Part shown: piece after piece, positions 46,101 through 60,984 of the stretch
Layout: each line of letters opens with the position of its first letter
How positions within the stretch are numbered: position 1 is the stretch's first letter
Assembly (NCBI GenBank): GCA_943737045.1
Contig: CALSFV010000226.1
Coordinates: 186,001-250,000, forward strand
DNA length: 64,000 nucleotides
DNA from: Parapristionchus giblindavisi
Lineage: Eukaryota > Nematoda > Chromadorea > Rhabditida > Diplogasteridae
Direction of reading: 5' to 3'
The notes under the pieces: model-generated
The model's input: only the letters and a program-made list of their open reading frames with translations
Told to the model about the DNA's origin: nothing
Databases searched by the model: none
Position numbers and translations under genes: made by a program

Positions 46101-48131
46101 AGTCTAACTTCGGTCGGCGCTCTTGGGCGCTGTAGCAGGGCGACGGAATTAACCAAAGCCACGACCAAGTGGCTTGGTGAGAACGTTCCCGACTACATCG
46201 CTCCCAACGAATGACCCCATCTCACCTGACTTGAACTTCCTAAACCTCAGTGCCGGGGGTTTTGGAGAGCAAGATCTCCACTACCAAGTACTATACTCTG
46301 GACAGCCCGAAGTCGGCTCTCCTCCGAGCATCGAAGAAACTCAACGGCGACTACCTCCTATTGCGTTCGAGATGTTCCTCTGAGCTTGTATTAACGCCAG
46401 GGGCACATCGAAATCTATAGACATATTCTTGTTACTACTGAATTAAATAAACAATGGTATGAAACTGGTAGCTCATAACGCATTCTAACTGGAGATACAG
46501 ATGAAAGTTCGAGTCAAGTAATTTTCACGCACCCTGTATTTATGGTTGTTAAAAATATCACAAACCGAGCAAATTTCCGCCGTGTCAACATTGTGCTGCG
46601 ATACAATCGAGCAATAGGCGAACGTCTCGTCAATATCATATTTCGATGATAGTAATATCGTGCAAACAAACGGAAGTGATATCTAAAACTACGAAATATA
46701 CGACGCGTACATGCTTAAAGGTGGATTCCCGTGAATATTTTCGTGAACAAACTGTGAAGACTGAAAGTTAGCAAAAGTTAATCTACGCACAGTAGACTAT
46801 TTACTGTATGCTAATTCAGTTTATTGATCGCTAGAATCGTGAATGAGTCATGCTTGCAATCGCAGGCAAAGGAACGCTTTTTGAAAATAAGAAAGTTCGG
46901 CAATTGGATTCGAACCCGCGACCATGCGCTATCTAGTCAGATGTCATACCATTGCGCTAAGGGATTGATGAGTGGTCACTCTATCTTCTTGCATATCAAT
47001 TGACACTTGCATAACCGAGATTCAAGGGATTTGCATGAACATTCGCGAGTCTACACCTTTAAGTCGAGATACCTCGATGAAACCGAATATTAATCCTAGC
47101 CACTTAGGTGATCGCTCGTAGCTTCGGTAATATACTGTAGCTATGGTTCGTTCAATCGATATCACAACTAGTGAGAACATTGTGCCTGTATATTCATAGA
47201 TGTAATAATGCACTGAATACTTTCACGCTGAATTATTTATGAAAAAAAAAGTAATATTGAAACATTTCTGTCACAGAAGTCTCAAGCTTTTTTTGTCTTA
47301 TCATCTTTACGCTGTTATGAAGATTATTAATCAAAGCGGCTAAACAGTCAACGTATACTTAATTTCTCTCTATCCCTAATCCTTAAAGCTCAACTATTTT
47401 TTTTCCGATAGCTGACCATATTGAGTTACACATGGAGGCGCCCTCCATAGGAAGCAAGAAAATCCTGGCATCAGAAGATCTTCACCGGTGCTGAAGAATA
47501 TCTATTTGAATCAATCTTGTTCTACAAACGCATAGGTATTGTTTTAAAGAGTACGTAATAGTATCGCCTATGATAATCGATGAAAAATATTCTCATTCAT
47601 ACATGTAACAAAGATTAATTGATGTTTACCTCCATGTTAATTGTTGGTACGCAACGTAGATATCGTCAGCTGCGACGAATACACACGTGAAAAAGTTGAA
47701 TAAAACATGAATGCTCAAAAGCAGTCGAAGATTGAAATGAGCCACAAATTTACTGAAATTTTTAAAATCTTTTTGAAAATGAAGTTGTAAAGTATAAATA
47801 TTTATAAATATAAGAAGATAAAACGAATATCTTACTCCCTGTGGTGCAACAAAACCAAAGTCACAACAACTCCAATGAGCGAAAATACAATCCGAATTAA
47901 TATCACCTTAAAAGATATTATAACTTTGTAGATCGGTCAGGATAGATCAGTTCAATCTTTAGTCTTTCAGATTGATATCTCTGCGTGTCCATACTGATAG
48001 TTATCGTTATATTTTTATTAGCTTTGGTTATCAAAGTTATTTTAAATCAAGGGAACACGACAAACCCATCGCATAAACGAATTTGTCGCTACGTAGATCG
48101 CAGTTTCAATCAGCGTCTGGTCAACACTCAT
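43162..48131 (-). CDS. Sre-D: Sre-type chemoreceptor, 11 exons, 331 aa
   Basis: Exons: 48131-48066, 47906-47836, 47752-47630, 47490-47417, 47185-47073, 46682-46566, 45242-45136, 45024-44971, 43856-43760, 43549-43485, 43270-43162. All are in phase (996 nt). It shares the family plan: TM3-adjacent SIERTIATVYYRSYERSP, TM5 with LLNWFRMKRRVFADVKE, and tail ending DIIQQGW. Exon 9 has NLSWTGYSL where Sre-B has TLAWMGYSL, a difference shared with Sre-E, so D and E are close relatives. The exon-4 donor is GTCAGC and the exon-3 donor GTAAAC. The coding parts stay intact despite a mariner-like insertion in intron 6, a TTAA element in intron 5 and nested gene copy 4 in intron 8. ATG directly follows TTTCAG. 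Confidence 0.85.
44170..44588 (+). CDS. Nested secreted cysteine-rich protein, copy 4
   Basis: Exons 44170-44172, 44234-44355 and 44402-44588; introns of 61 and 46 nt. It is antisense within intron 8 of Sre-D. The product has 103 residues, the family signal peptide and all 13 cysteines, with FPFWEDCLPT and a WTTTIPG end. TATAAAAG at 44126-44133 is 44 bp before the ATG. CTCAGCAGGGGAATAG and ATAATATCTCCATTTTTGC blocks lie about 100-135 bp upstream. Confidence 0.82.
45283..46536 (+). mobile_element. Degenerate mariner/Tc1-type transposon in intron 6 of Sre-D
   Basis: The terminal repeats share GTGAAAATTACTTG (AGGGTTCGTGAAAATTACTT at the left; the inverse of CAGGGTGCGTGAAAATTAC at the right) next to TA. 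Inside are transposase pieces in shifting frames. A helix-turn-helix start (45434 on) includes GIQPSDIFVRLNVPKRTIYH. A catalytic-core piece has FADEKFFNLDCEINSLNNT and PNWVAHRSFLAS. A late piece has WLGENVPDYIAPNEWPHL-like and SPDLNFLN motifs. Frameshifts and deletions make it inactive. The orthologous introns of Sre-A and Sre-E lack it. Confidence 0.8.
46719..47058. mobile_element. TTAA-flanked MITE with tRNA-like core, intron 5 of Sre-D
   Basis: TTAA at 46715-46718 and 47059-47062; ends AGGTGGATTCCCGTGAAT and the inverse of AGGTGTAGACTCGCGAAT. The minus strand of about 46905-46970 has an A-box-like TTAGCGCAATGGTATGAC and a consensus B box GGTTCGAATCC. The same intron position in Sre-E holds a different TTAA element; Sre-A has neither. 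Confidence 0.7.
46903..46970 (-). other. tRNA-like module with good A and B boxes
   Basis: On the minus strand TAGCGCAATGG fits the A box, GGTTCGAATCC fits the B box exactly, and the ends are weakly complementary. It lies inside a MITE, so it is more likely a tRNA-derived segment than a working tRNA gene. Confidence 0.45.
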
Positions 48132-48279
48132 CTGAAATTGAAAATAATCAATGAAATAAAAACAAAACAAAGGAAATGTAAAGAGCCGATAAATTAAGAA
48201 TAATAATAATAATACTTTATTATGCGGGTACGTAATGAACAATACCTTTTAGGACACGTACAAGAAAAACGGTTGAATA

Positions 48280-49130
48280 TACCATTTATTATTGCACAAC
48301 GGGGAAGCATAACATCGTTAAAGACAAATAATGTAGTAAGTATTGTACGAAAAATATAATTATGAGGTAATTAAAGAAAACAAGTATATTTTTATCGTAT
48401 TATTGTTAAATTATTATTGTCAAATTAATGAATTGTGACGTTGTATTTAATGCATCTTGAATAACAACCATGGAAAGGATATTTTGCTTGCTTTCATACT
48501 ATGATAACAAACTTTCTATTTTCCAACTCAATGGTTCAGAATCTTAAGAAGTTCACTGCGGATGATGAGCGAAAAGAAAGAAAAGAATACACCCAAGATA
48601 TTTTGGGACCTTTCGGGGAATACTGTTAAGTTCAAGAGTGGGAAAAGATATAAATCTCTTTTATTTTTAAACTGTTTTTCTCACTTTCTGTCTTGAAGCT
48701 TTGCTTTGCAAGTGCTGTCTCGTTATCCGAAGAAGAAAATCCAATCAAATGCTTTAGAAATACCGGTGAATATTTTCTAATATGGTAGAAAAACAGAAAA
48801 TGAGCTTAGAAGAAGTACAGATCATTTGGATAGACTGACAGTAACATGGTTAAATGGTTCTTGGGAGAGACCCCTTTTCCAACCCTGACAATGAGATATC
48901 TGCCCCTGGCCCATTAGCAAATGAACCAAGTTAATATTTCGCTCGTCTCGCTTCATGCATACGTACGTTCGAGTATACTTTGCTATTTTCTTTTCGAAAA
49001 GCTAGATATTAGACAAAACAAGAATAATACAAATTGCCTTACTCTCGAATTCAGTAGATCATTGCGAGATTGCCAGGATTCCCAGGATTGCAGATATGAT
49101 ACGAATTATTATGACTTTTAAATATATATG
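48280..49130. repeat. Receptor upstream block of Sre-D
   Basis: Paralogous to 39051-40430 and 56200-59050. It contains TATTGCACAACGGGGAAGC, TTTGCTTTGCAAGTGCTGTC and AAATACCGGTGAATATTTTC in the same order. No coding frame is conserved among copies, so it is best read as 5' flanking sequence duplicated with the receptors. Confidence 0.55.
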
Positions 49131-49149
49131 ATATACGACACAATTGAAT

Positions 49150-49335
49150 ACAATCAATTTGAATTTTCCGCTTTTGGTAGACCAAAAATCGATATTTCGG
49201 TCAATTTTTTTGGCTGAAGTGTTTCCCCCCCCCCGTCTTTAACCACCAAATATGAACGAGCTAGGATAAATTTAAACTTTGTGCCCCCTGTCGTTGCCCC
49301 CCCCCCCCCGCTGTTATTGAGAGTTAAACAAAAAT
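49150..49335. repeat. Partial arm of the 6695-9240 element family
   Basis: Shares TTTTGGTAGACCAAAAATCG, TTTGGCTGAAGTGTTTC and ACTTTGTGCCCC with the long TTAA palindrome. Only one arm end is present, with C-runs expanded. Confidence 0.55.
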
Positions 49336-49452
49336 ATAATGAATTATCACTTTGCTTGAAATGCTATGAATGCTTAGTAAGTTTTTGAAACTCACACCAC
49401 TGTCATATTTTTATTCGAATTTACTGATTTTTTGTATGGTACTTCTGCCTTA

Positions 49453-50191
49453 CAAGGGAACCATAATGCATTCCCGTGGCGATATGACTAGTGACATATA
49501 CCATTCGAATCAGATTCTCCGATTCTGATAAAACACCGTTAATAAGCAATGTCAAAAGTTTAAGAGCTTCGAGAAAATCGATAATGAAAATCGCACAAAT
49601 CCGAGCCAATTAAGATCAACTCGGCTTTGAGCTCCTATCTCTCCGACCCTTGCGGTGTAGTGGATAAGGCGCTCGCATTTCATTTTGTAAGTACATGGTT
49701 CGATGCCTGGTATGCGATACTTTTTTTTGCATATTTTTCAAGTTCAAAAGTTCAGATCTACTGTTTCATTGTTATCCTTTGTAGATTATTATCGATCGTC
49801 TGCTTAACCTCTGATTTCTCTGATGTCTGCTTTTAAGGAGTTTCAGCTGCTGATTCGATATGTATCATGGCACAAATGCTAACGGCATAAAAAGTTTTAT
49901 TCAGTCTTCGAAAAAAATCAGCAAAAAAAGTATCGCATGCCAGGCATCGAACCATGCACTTACAAAATGCGAGCGCCTTATCCACTACACCACAAGGGTC
50001 GGTGAGATAGGAGCTCAAAGCCGAGTTGATCTTAATTGGCTCGGATTTGTGCGATTTTCATTATCGATTTTCTCGAAGCTCTTAAACTTTTGACATTGCT
50101 TATTAACGGTGTATTATCAGAATCGGATACTGATTCGAATGGTGTATGTCACTAGTCATATCGCCACGGGAATGCATTATGATTCCCTTGG
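49453..50191. mobile_element. TA-flanked foldback element with mirrored tRNA-like modules
   Basis: The ends CAAGGGAACCATAATGC and the inverse of CCAAGGGAATCATAATGC are bounded by TA (49451-49452, 50192-50193). Empty versions of the site occur next to nested copies 4, 6 and 7 (CTGCCTTAGTGATC-like). Each arm holds a tRNA-like sequence: GCGGTGTAGTGGATAAGGCG (A box) and TGGTTCGATGCC (B box), at about 49651-49712 on the plus strand and about 49943-50010 on the minus strand. It lies just past the 3' end of nested copy 5. Confidence 0.75.
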
Positions 50192-50293
50192 TAGTGATCT
50201 CTACTATAGTGTTTTTATAGTGTAAGGCGAGAGTGAGTTCTTTGAAATCAATTCATATTCGTTTATCACCAGTATAATACAATCACACAATGA

Positions 50294-50707
50294 TTATCCG
50301 GGAATGGCACTTGTCCAGCATTCAAGGTCACAGTTAAGGTTCATCCATACAGTTTTGTTGATACAACATCTGTAGAATGTATTGTTAGGTCCTCTAGTAG
50401 GTAGACAATCCTCCCAGAATGGGAATTTGTTGCACTTGTTAATGCAAAGGTTGTAGCAGGTCAGGTTGAAGAATGAAAAACTAGAAATATTGATTATGAT
50501 ACCGTTTACTAAAAGTGTAAACTAACTATCTACTACAGTAACACCAGTCCATGGTTCCGAGTACGGTACCATAACAGAAATCTTCACAGGGACTGAGAGA
50601 ATAGCAACTGAAGGCGATGGAGAGAAGAGCAAGAAGAGTGAACTTGTTCTGGAAATATTTAATATTTTAATAAAGTAAAGGAGAGAAGAATGTAGAGGAC
50701 TCACCAT
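50294..50707 (-). CDS. Nested-type secreted cysteine-rich protein, copy 5
   Basis: Exons 50707-50705, 50648-50527 and 50480-50294; introns of 56 and 46 nt. The product has 103 residues, the family signal peptide and 13 cysteines, with FPFWEDCLPT and a WTSAIPG end. TATAAAAG lies at 50751-50744, 44 bp before the ATG. The host receptor survives only as exon 9-10 scraps to the right (51076-51262), yet this gene is fully open, so it has outlived its host. Confidence 0.82.
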
Positions 50708-51075
50708 TGTCGAAAGTTGTTGAAATGTAACATCCCCAAGGTTCTTTTATACCAATTCATCCCTTTTCACAGAGGTTCACTGAAAAGTGAGGCACATAGT
50801 AAAAATGGAGATATAATTGAAACACTCTCCTGCTGCGTGGGATGTTATGAAAAATCGCTGCGGGAGATATAAAAGATTCCTTATAAAAAATATATATTGG
50901 ATAAAATATAGTCTTTGAACGCCTAGATACGAGAAAACTACTTGAACAGTAGCAAACGATTGATCATCTAGGTACAGGAATTGTTCTATGTTTGTAATAT
51001 CACAATCCGGGCAGAGTTGGATTTCAAAAATATCACCATTATATGAGCAGGAAAAGGACGATTCGTTACTTTCAG

Positions 51076-51262
51076 GTGCCACTTTACGATCATGATTATG
51101 TCTACCCTCGCATGGATGTGTGCGCACAATATAGGAAAATTTTAATATCGTTTAATTATTTATAAGAAACGGTCTTTTGATATTGAACAAAATGCTTTCT
51201 TTAAGGAAAACTTGATCTATATTCATACGGTGATTGTGCCATTTTTGGCGTACTACTCCACA
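51076..51262 (+). pseudogene. Sre remnant (exon 9 and exon 10 fragments)
   Basis: The exon 9 acceptor and the first 45 bp (51076-51120, through ...TLAWM) are intact, then a deletion joins into intron 9. Exon 10 (51205-51262) lacks the ACAGTG codons and loses homology after AYYS. Exons 1-8 and 11 are not present. It is paralogous to 40691-40881. Confidence 0.7.
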
Positions 51263-51363
51263 TATTTCATATTTCCCTCGAATATCTATGCAAATGCGCA
51301 ACATATCATTTGTGCAAGGGATAAGTGATATACAAGAAATTAGCATGGCTATTCTTCTATCAC

Positions 51364-51436
51364 ATGGCGTAGTGGTAAAAGTGCTGTCTAATTAGCGCAA
51401 TGTCGCGGGTGCAAAACCTATTGCCGAATTTTCATA
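51364..51436 (+). other. tRNA-like sequence, second copy
   Basis: Same module as 41000-41072: CATGGCGTAGTGGTAAAAG followed by CGCGGGTGCAAAACC. Degenerate B box. Confidence 0.4.
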
Positions 51437-52057
51437 TTTTCAAAATTTCTCGCCTTTGCCTGCACCATCATCATGCTTCATTCATGATTCTAGCGATCAA
51501 TAAGCTGAATTTGCATAAAATAATTCATGTACGGTATGCAGAATAACTTTTTCTATCTTTCTGTCTTCACAGTTTGTGTGTGTTAGTCACACAATACATA
51601 TCTCTCATATCATATATTGTATCTGTTTTGTCTATCTATTCTTTGCACATTGTGCCTATTATGTAGATTATGCCTATATAAGGAGGAATCGACTTATGAT
51701 AAATATCTTACAATCACTGAATCGCTGTTTGCACATTGTTAATTCAACAAGTGGTGCATCGGCCGGGAATAGAATATAAAACAATACAACCTGCAATGAA
51801 GACAAAATACCCAAATGACGATCGAAATTACTTGTTGACCTGTGAAGTTCGTTCTATCTAAATTGCTATACGTATGGAAAGATTTCGGCCTCTTCATACT
51901 CAGCAAATTATAATCGTTACCAAATCAAATTTATCCTTTGCACAGTCGTATTTTCTGGACTAGTTTGATTTGTTTGTATTTATTATATTGTATATTTCAA
52001 GACGCGAATTGTATAACGAAACAATCAATCATTTTATTTGCTGCTTCAAGAAGACCT

Positions 52058-56052
<3,995 letters not shown>

Positions 56053-56472
56053 CTGAAATTGAAAAGTATCAATGAAATATAAAAAAAAACAGGAAATGTG
56101 AGGAGCCGATAAAGTAAGAATAATTCTAGTAATACTTTATTATGTACGTAATGAACAATACATTTTATTCAGGACACACACGGAGACAAAAGGTTGAATA
56201 TGTCTATTCCAAAACAGGGAAGCATAACATCGTCAATGACAAATAATGTAGTAAGTATTGTGCGATAAATACAACTATGAAGTCATTAAAGAAAAAAAGT
56301 ATATTTGTATCGTATTATTGTTATATTATTATTGTCAAATTCATGAATTGTAATGTATTTTATGCATATTGAATACAAACCATGGAAATGATATTTTGAT
56401 TGTTTTCATGAGAATGAACTACTATGAGAATGAACTTTCTATTATTTAACTCAATGGTTCAGAATAGTAAGA

Positions 56473-56850
56473 AGTTTTTTTTTACGTTAATCATAATTTA
56501 TTGACATTAGACAGGATCGCGATATCTACAAGGTGAGTAACGCACAAAAGAGACGAATCTCGCAAAAAACATAATATTAATCGACAAAAGTTGAGCAATG
56601 AAAAATCGATAAATCACCACAAGTCAAGCAATAATTACGAGTTCGGCCCTTTAGCTACAGGATTATCAATATAAATGGTGTGTGTTGTTAGGATTGTGAT
56701 TGAAACCGGATGAAAATACATACAGAGTACAGAGAATCGAATAGCGTGAGGGGGTTAAGGTGCGGTTAGCCTTAGCTACTAGCGATGCCTTAGTTACAAG
56801 GACCTTAAGACAATTAGGACTTAAGGGCTCTGTTCTTCTTCTAAGCTCAA
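56473..56850 (-). mobile_element. Retroposed insert with poly(A) tail
   Basis: Absent from the paralogous blocks. Read on the minus strand it ends CAATAAATTATGATTAACGT followed by A9, i.e. a poly(A) signal then a tail. No open frame was recognised, so it may be the 3' end of a LINE or a retroposed 3' UTR. Its other end carries a 22-bp stretch inverted relative to local flanking sequence at 57066-57087. Confidence 0.55.
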
Positions 56851-57326
56851 GTTGACTGTGGATGATGTGTGAAAAGAAAGAAAAGAATACACTTCAAATG
56901 TGGGAAAAGATATAAGACCCTTATATTTTTAAACTGTTTTTTTTCTCACTTTCTGTCTTGAAGCGTTGCTTTGCAAGTGCTGTCTCGTTATCCGAAGAAG
57001 AAAATCCAATCAAATGCTTAGAAATATCTGTGAATATTCTCTAATATAGGAGAAAATACAGAAAATGAGCTTAGAAGAAGAACAGAGCATGCAGATAGAC
57101 TGGCAGTAACATTGTTCAACGGATAAGATAGTGTGCTATCAGTAGCAATTAGTCTGTCCTGTCCTTTTGTTAGGAGAGACCCCTTTTCCAATCACGAGAT
57201 ATCTGCCCTATGACCCATTCATTAACAAATGAATCAAGTTAATAATTCGCTCGTCATATGTATTCATGTGTCTCGCTTCGTGCATACGGACGTTGATACA
57301 ATACATAATAGTCAGGAAACTTTGTA

Positions 57327-58736
57327 CAGTAGCAGCCAAAAGTATTCGCCTAATACTTTGAAAACTCATAACTTTTGACTCGAGCAATCGGGCTCATATT
57401 TTGGCAGGATGCTATAGCACTTGTGGACATCATATCTTACTCTAGTTGTTATGATTCGACGTCGTCGTATTGTGTAGCGATCCTGGAACCTCTCTATACA
57501 GCGATAATTATTTCCTCAGCGGGATTTTTCTGTGACTTGTTGTTAACAGTGTATGAACAACATTAACTGAGGAGTAGAATCCGCTATGCTATCCATTCGA
57601 GCTAATTCATTCCTGTGAGAAAATCGAAATTTCCGACACCACTGAAATTGAGCAAAAAGGTCATAACTCTGTGTATAATGAAGCTGCAGGTTACAAACTT
57701 GGTAGATATCATATCCCATGAGTGATACAAATCCTGGCCGTGTATGAGCGCGATCGACTGAATTTCGAGAAATTTCGAAAATTTATTTTTCTCATTTTTC
57801 GAGCTGTACCTGCTCAGGTTAATATCCATTCTGCCTAACATCAACATGTCTTCTATATATAGTAGACGACAGTTCACTAGTGTTTCACGAAATTTCGAGT
57901 TCTTCGAGAGAAGTTATAATTAGAGAAAAAAGGTCGAAAATTGTTAGAATTTTTTTCACGATTTTTTCGAAATTCTCAGAATTTGTCCGATAAGGCTGAG
58001 ACTTTGCCATAACAATTATCATGATGATAGAAGATGATAAGTATAACATAATCGCTAGCGATGCTCTTTTAGTCCCACAAAAAAATAATTTAAATTTTTG
58101 AATGGCCTGAAAAATCGTACCCTTACAAATTTCGACCTCCTTTCTCCACTTATAACTTCTTTCGAAGAACTCGAAATTTTTCGAAACAAAAGTAACCTGT
58201 CGTCTACTATATATTTAAGACATCTTTCTGTTAAACAGAATGGAAATTGATATATATATATGAAAAATTAATTTTCGAAATTTCTCAAAATTCAACCGAT
58301 CGAGCTCATACTCGGTCAGGTTTTGCACCACTCATGTACTATTATCTCTGCAAAGTTTTGAGCCTACAGCAACACTGACACAGAGTTATGACATTTTTGC
58401 CCAAATTCAGGTGTGTCGGAAATTTCGAATTTCTCAGAGGAATGCATTAACCCGAAATGATCGCATAGCGGATTCTACTCCTCAGTAAATGTTGTTCATA
58501 CACTGTTAACAACAAGTCACAGAAAAATCCCGCTGAGGAAATAATTATCGCTGCGTAAGTATAGAGGGGTTCCAGGATCACTACACAATACTACGATGAC
58601 GAATCATAACAACGGGAGTAGGATATGATGTCCACAAGTACTATAGTATCCTGCCAAAGCATGAGCCCGATTGATCATCTGAGTCAAAAATTATGATTTT
58701 TTCAAAGTATTAGGCGAATACTTTTGGCTGCTACTG
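57327..58736. mobile_element. TA-flanked palindromic element, 1.4 kb
   Basis: The ends CAGTAGCAGCCAAAAGTATT and the inverse lie between TA dinucleotides (57325-57326, 58737-58738). The arms of about 650 bp mirror each other around a centre near 58040. The paralogous uninterrupted sequence AAACTTTGTATGTTCACGG is at about 39825. CAGT-type ends with TA duplication fit a Tc1/mariner-related foldback element. No transposase seen. Confidence 0.85.
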
Positions 58737-59301
58737 TATGTTCACGGTTGAAAAAAGATATCGCTTAAAATCACACAAATATCAAGGATTTACGATATAA
58801 AAATTGAAAGTGAAATGACCATCATGATATAATGATATTCTATATGGTATAATTAATGTCTATTTGTATTCAGAAGCTTATTTATCAATTTCATTTTTCG
58901 AGGATACTGTTATTTTCTTCTCAAAAAGGTATTAGAGAAAACAAGAAAAATACAAATTGCCTTACTCTCTGTCATTATGAGAATTGCAATGATTCCCATG
59001 ATTACAGAATGACACGAATTATTATTACTTTTAAATATATATATGAAATACGACACAACACTTTATCGGTTTTATCGGTTCAAAATGAATTATCACTTTG
59101 ATTGAAGTGATATGAATGCTTAGTTGTTGAAACTCACTCCACTGTCATATTTTTATACGAATTAACAGATTTTTCCTACATCATGCTTTAATTCTGCCTT
59201 GGTGATCTCTACTATAGTGCTTTTATAGTGTAAGGCGAGAGTGATTTCTTTGAAATCAATCCATATTCGTTTATCACCAGTATAATACAATAACACAATA
59301 A

Positions 59302-59717
59302 TTATCCGGGAATGGCACTTGTCCAGCATTCAAGGTCACAGTTAAGGTTCATCCATACAGTTTTGTTGATACAACATCTGTAGAATGTATTGTTAGGTCC
59401 TCTAGTAGGTAGACAATCCTCCCAGAATGGGAATTTGTTGCACTTGTTAATGCAAAGATTGTAGCAGGTCAGGTTGAAGAAGGAGAAACTAAAATATTCG
59501 ATTGAATAGTCATTAATTGAATATGTAAACTAACTATCTACTACAGTAACACCAGTCCATGGTTCCGAGTACGGTACCATAACAGAAATCCTCACAGGGA
59601 CTGAGAGAATAGCAACTGAAGGCGATGGAGAGCAGAGCAAGAAGAGTGAATTTGTTCTGGACATATTAATTATTTAAAAATGAAGTAATGACATAAAGAA
59701 TGTAGAGGACTCACCAT
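59302..59717 (-). CDS. Nested-type secreted cysteine-rich protein, copy 7
   Basis: Exons 59717-59715, 59656-59535 and 59488-59302; introns of 58 and 46 nt. The product has 103 residues, the family signal peptide and 13 cysteines, with a WTSAIPG end. The TATA box is TATAAAAT at 59761-59754, again 44 bp before the ATG. Beyond that the upstream region is more divergent (ATCTGCGTAGGAAGATATGA). The host receptor is reduced to one exon-9-like scrap at 60287-60389. Confidence 0.82.
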
Positions 59718-60286
59718 TGTTGAAAGCTGTTGAAGCGAAACTACTCCACAACTATTTTATACCCATTCATGTATTTCATAGAGATACGCAGAAAAGTGAT
59801 AGATAACGTAAAAAGGAGATATTTCATTGAACCATTCTTCATCTGCGTAGGAAGATATGAGATTTAGCAGCGGGTGACTTATTTGATAAAATATTCTTGA
59901 TCAAGAAATATTGCACGTAATATTGTTGTTCTTTGGTCAGAAAGCAAGAATATGAAGGAATTGGAATGTAATTATTCCCGTAAAGAATATAGATTTCGAG
60001 TAGAAAATATTGGATTCTGCAGCGGAGATAGTACATTACTTTACACACACTATTACATTACCTTTGCACAATTCCCCCAATGAAATGCTGTACTTTACTG
60101 AGCTGTTCCCACCAAAGTCTTACCTAGCGTACCACACTTGTCGTGTTTGAATTCTGCACGTTCTATCAAGTCTAACGTGAGTGGTAGGTCATCACTAGTC
60201 GATTCCCAGATAAGTTATTGTCATCCTAGACTAGCCTATTCATTCTTACTATAGTTTTCTTCCCACAAAAGCGTAATCAACACATG

Positions 60287-60389
60287 TGGCATTTTACAAT
60301 CATGAGAATTTCCGTCGTTGGCTTGATGTTCTATTCACTCATTCATCGCGCATTAGACCGCAGAGATCCACTGAAGAACGTTGAAGACT
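60287..60389 (+). pseudogene. Sre remnant, exon 9 only
   Basis: Translates to WHFTIMRISVVGLMFYSLIH followed by RALDRRDP, aligning with exon 9 of the receptors. The acceptor AG is lost (CATGTGGC) and no other exon is near. More diverged than the other remnants. Confidence 0.6.
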
Positions 60390-60557
60390 GAAGATGTTTA
60401 TGTGATGCTATTAAGTCACGAAAGAAAAAAAGGATATGAAAAAGTTGTAACAGAGCTTGCAAAACTATATTTCGTCTATATTTCGTTTTAAACTTTTCTT
60501 TTTCAAAATATATCGAAATACATGTACAGTATGGTTGTTTCTAATCATCTGATCATG

Positions 60558-60680
60558 TTTTTAAAGTGAAATCCCAAGCTAATTTGAAACTCTGCGCTCT
60601 GGCCACACTCACTCGCTTTCTTTGCCTACGAGATATTATTGCCAATGCGGAGAGTAAAATTAGCTTGGGTGTGTCTTTAA
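60558..60680. repeat. TTAA MITE copy
   Basis: TTTTTAAAGTGAAATCCCAAG at the left end region and GCTTGGGTGTGTCTTTAAG at the right, with GCTCTGGCCACACTCACTCG in the core. Same family as 54786-54899. Confidence 0.65.
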
Positions 60681-60984
60681 GAAAAAGAGAAACGATGGAA
60701 CGAAAAAAGCTTCTTCTAAAAAAACTTGTGAGAATCGTTGTGAAAACTATATTTAATATCCCATAGTGCATGACATTTATCGAACAACAATAAGGTGTTG
60801 TGCAGGTCATATGAAAGTACCCGCGGGTTAAGGCATTGAGTGGATACGGTATTGACAAACCGGACAATAGATAAAAAATACGGAAAGATAATGATTAGTA
60901 ATATTCGATATGTACAGAATAGTTTTGTGAGCGAGCGAAGAGCGAGATCGACGGGATGTGGGATCAAAGATCAAAGATCAGAGA

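Larger units (their letters stand above)
56200..59050. repeat. Receptor upstream block of Sre-E, split by two insertions
   Basis: Paralogous to the blocks at 39.05 and 48.28 kb, with GAAGCATAACATCGTCAATG, TTTGCTTTGCAAGTGCTGTC and CAAATTGCCTTACTCTC in order. It is interrupted by a poly-T-ended insertion (56473-56850) and a palindrome (57327-58736). No coding frame found. Confidence 0.55.

Noticed and set aside
49651..50010. Pair of functional tRNA genes
   Set aside because: A and B boxes are present, but acceptor and anticodon stems do not pair well and the two copies are mirrored arms of one foldback element.
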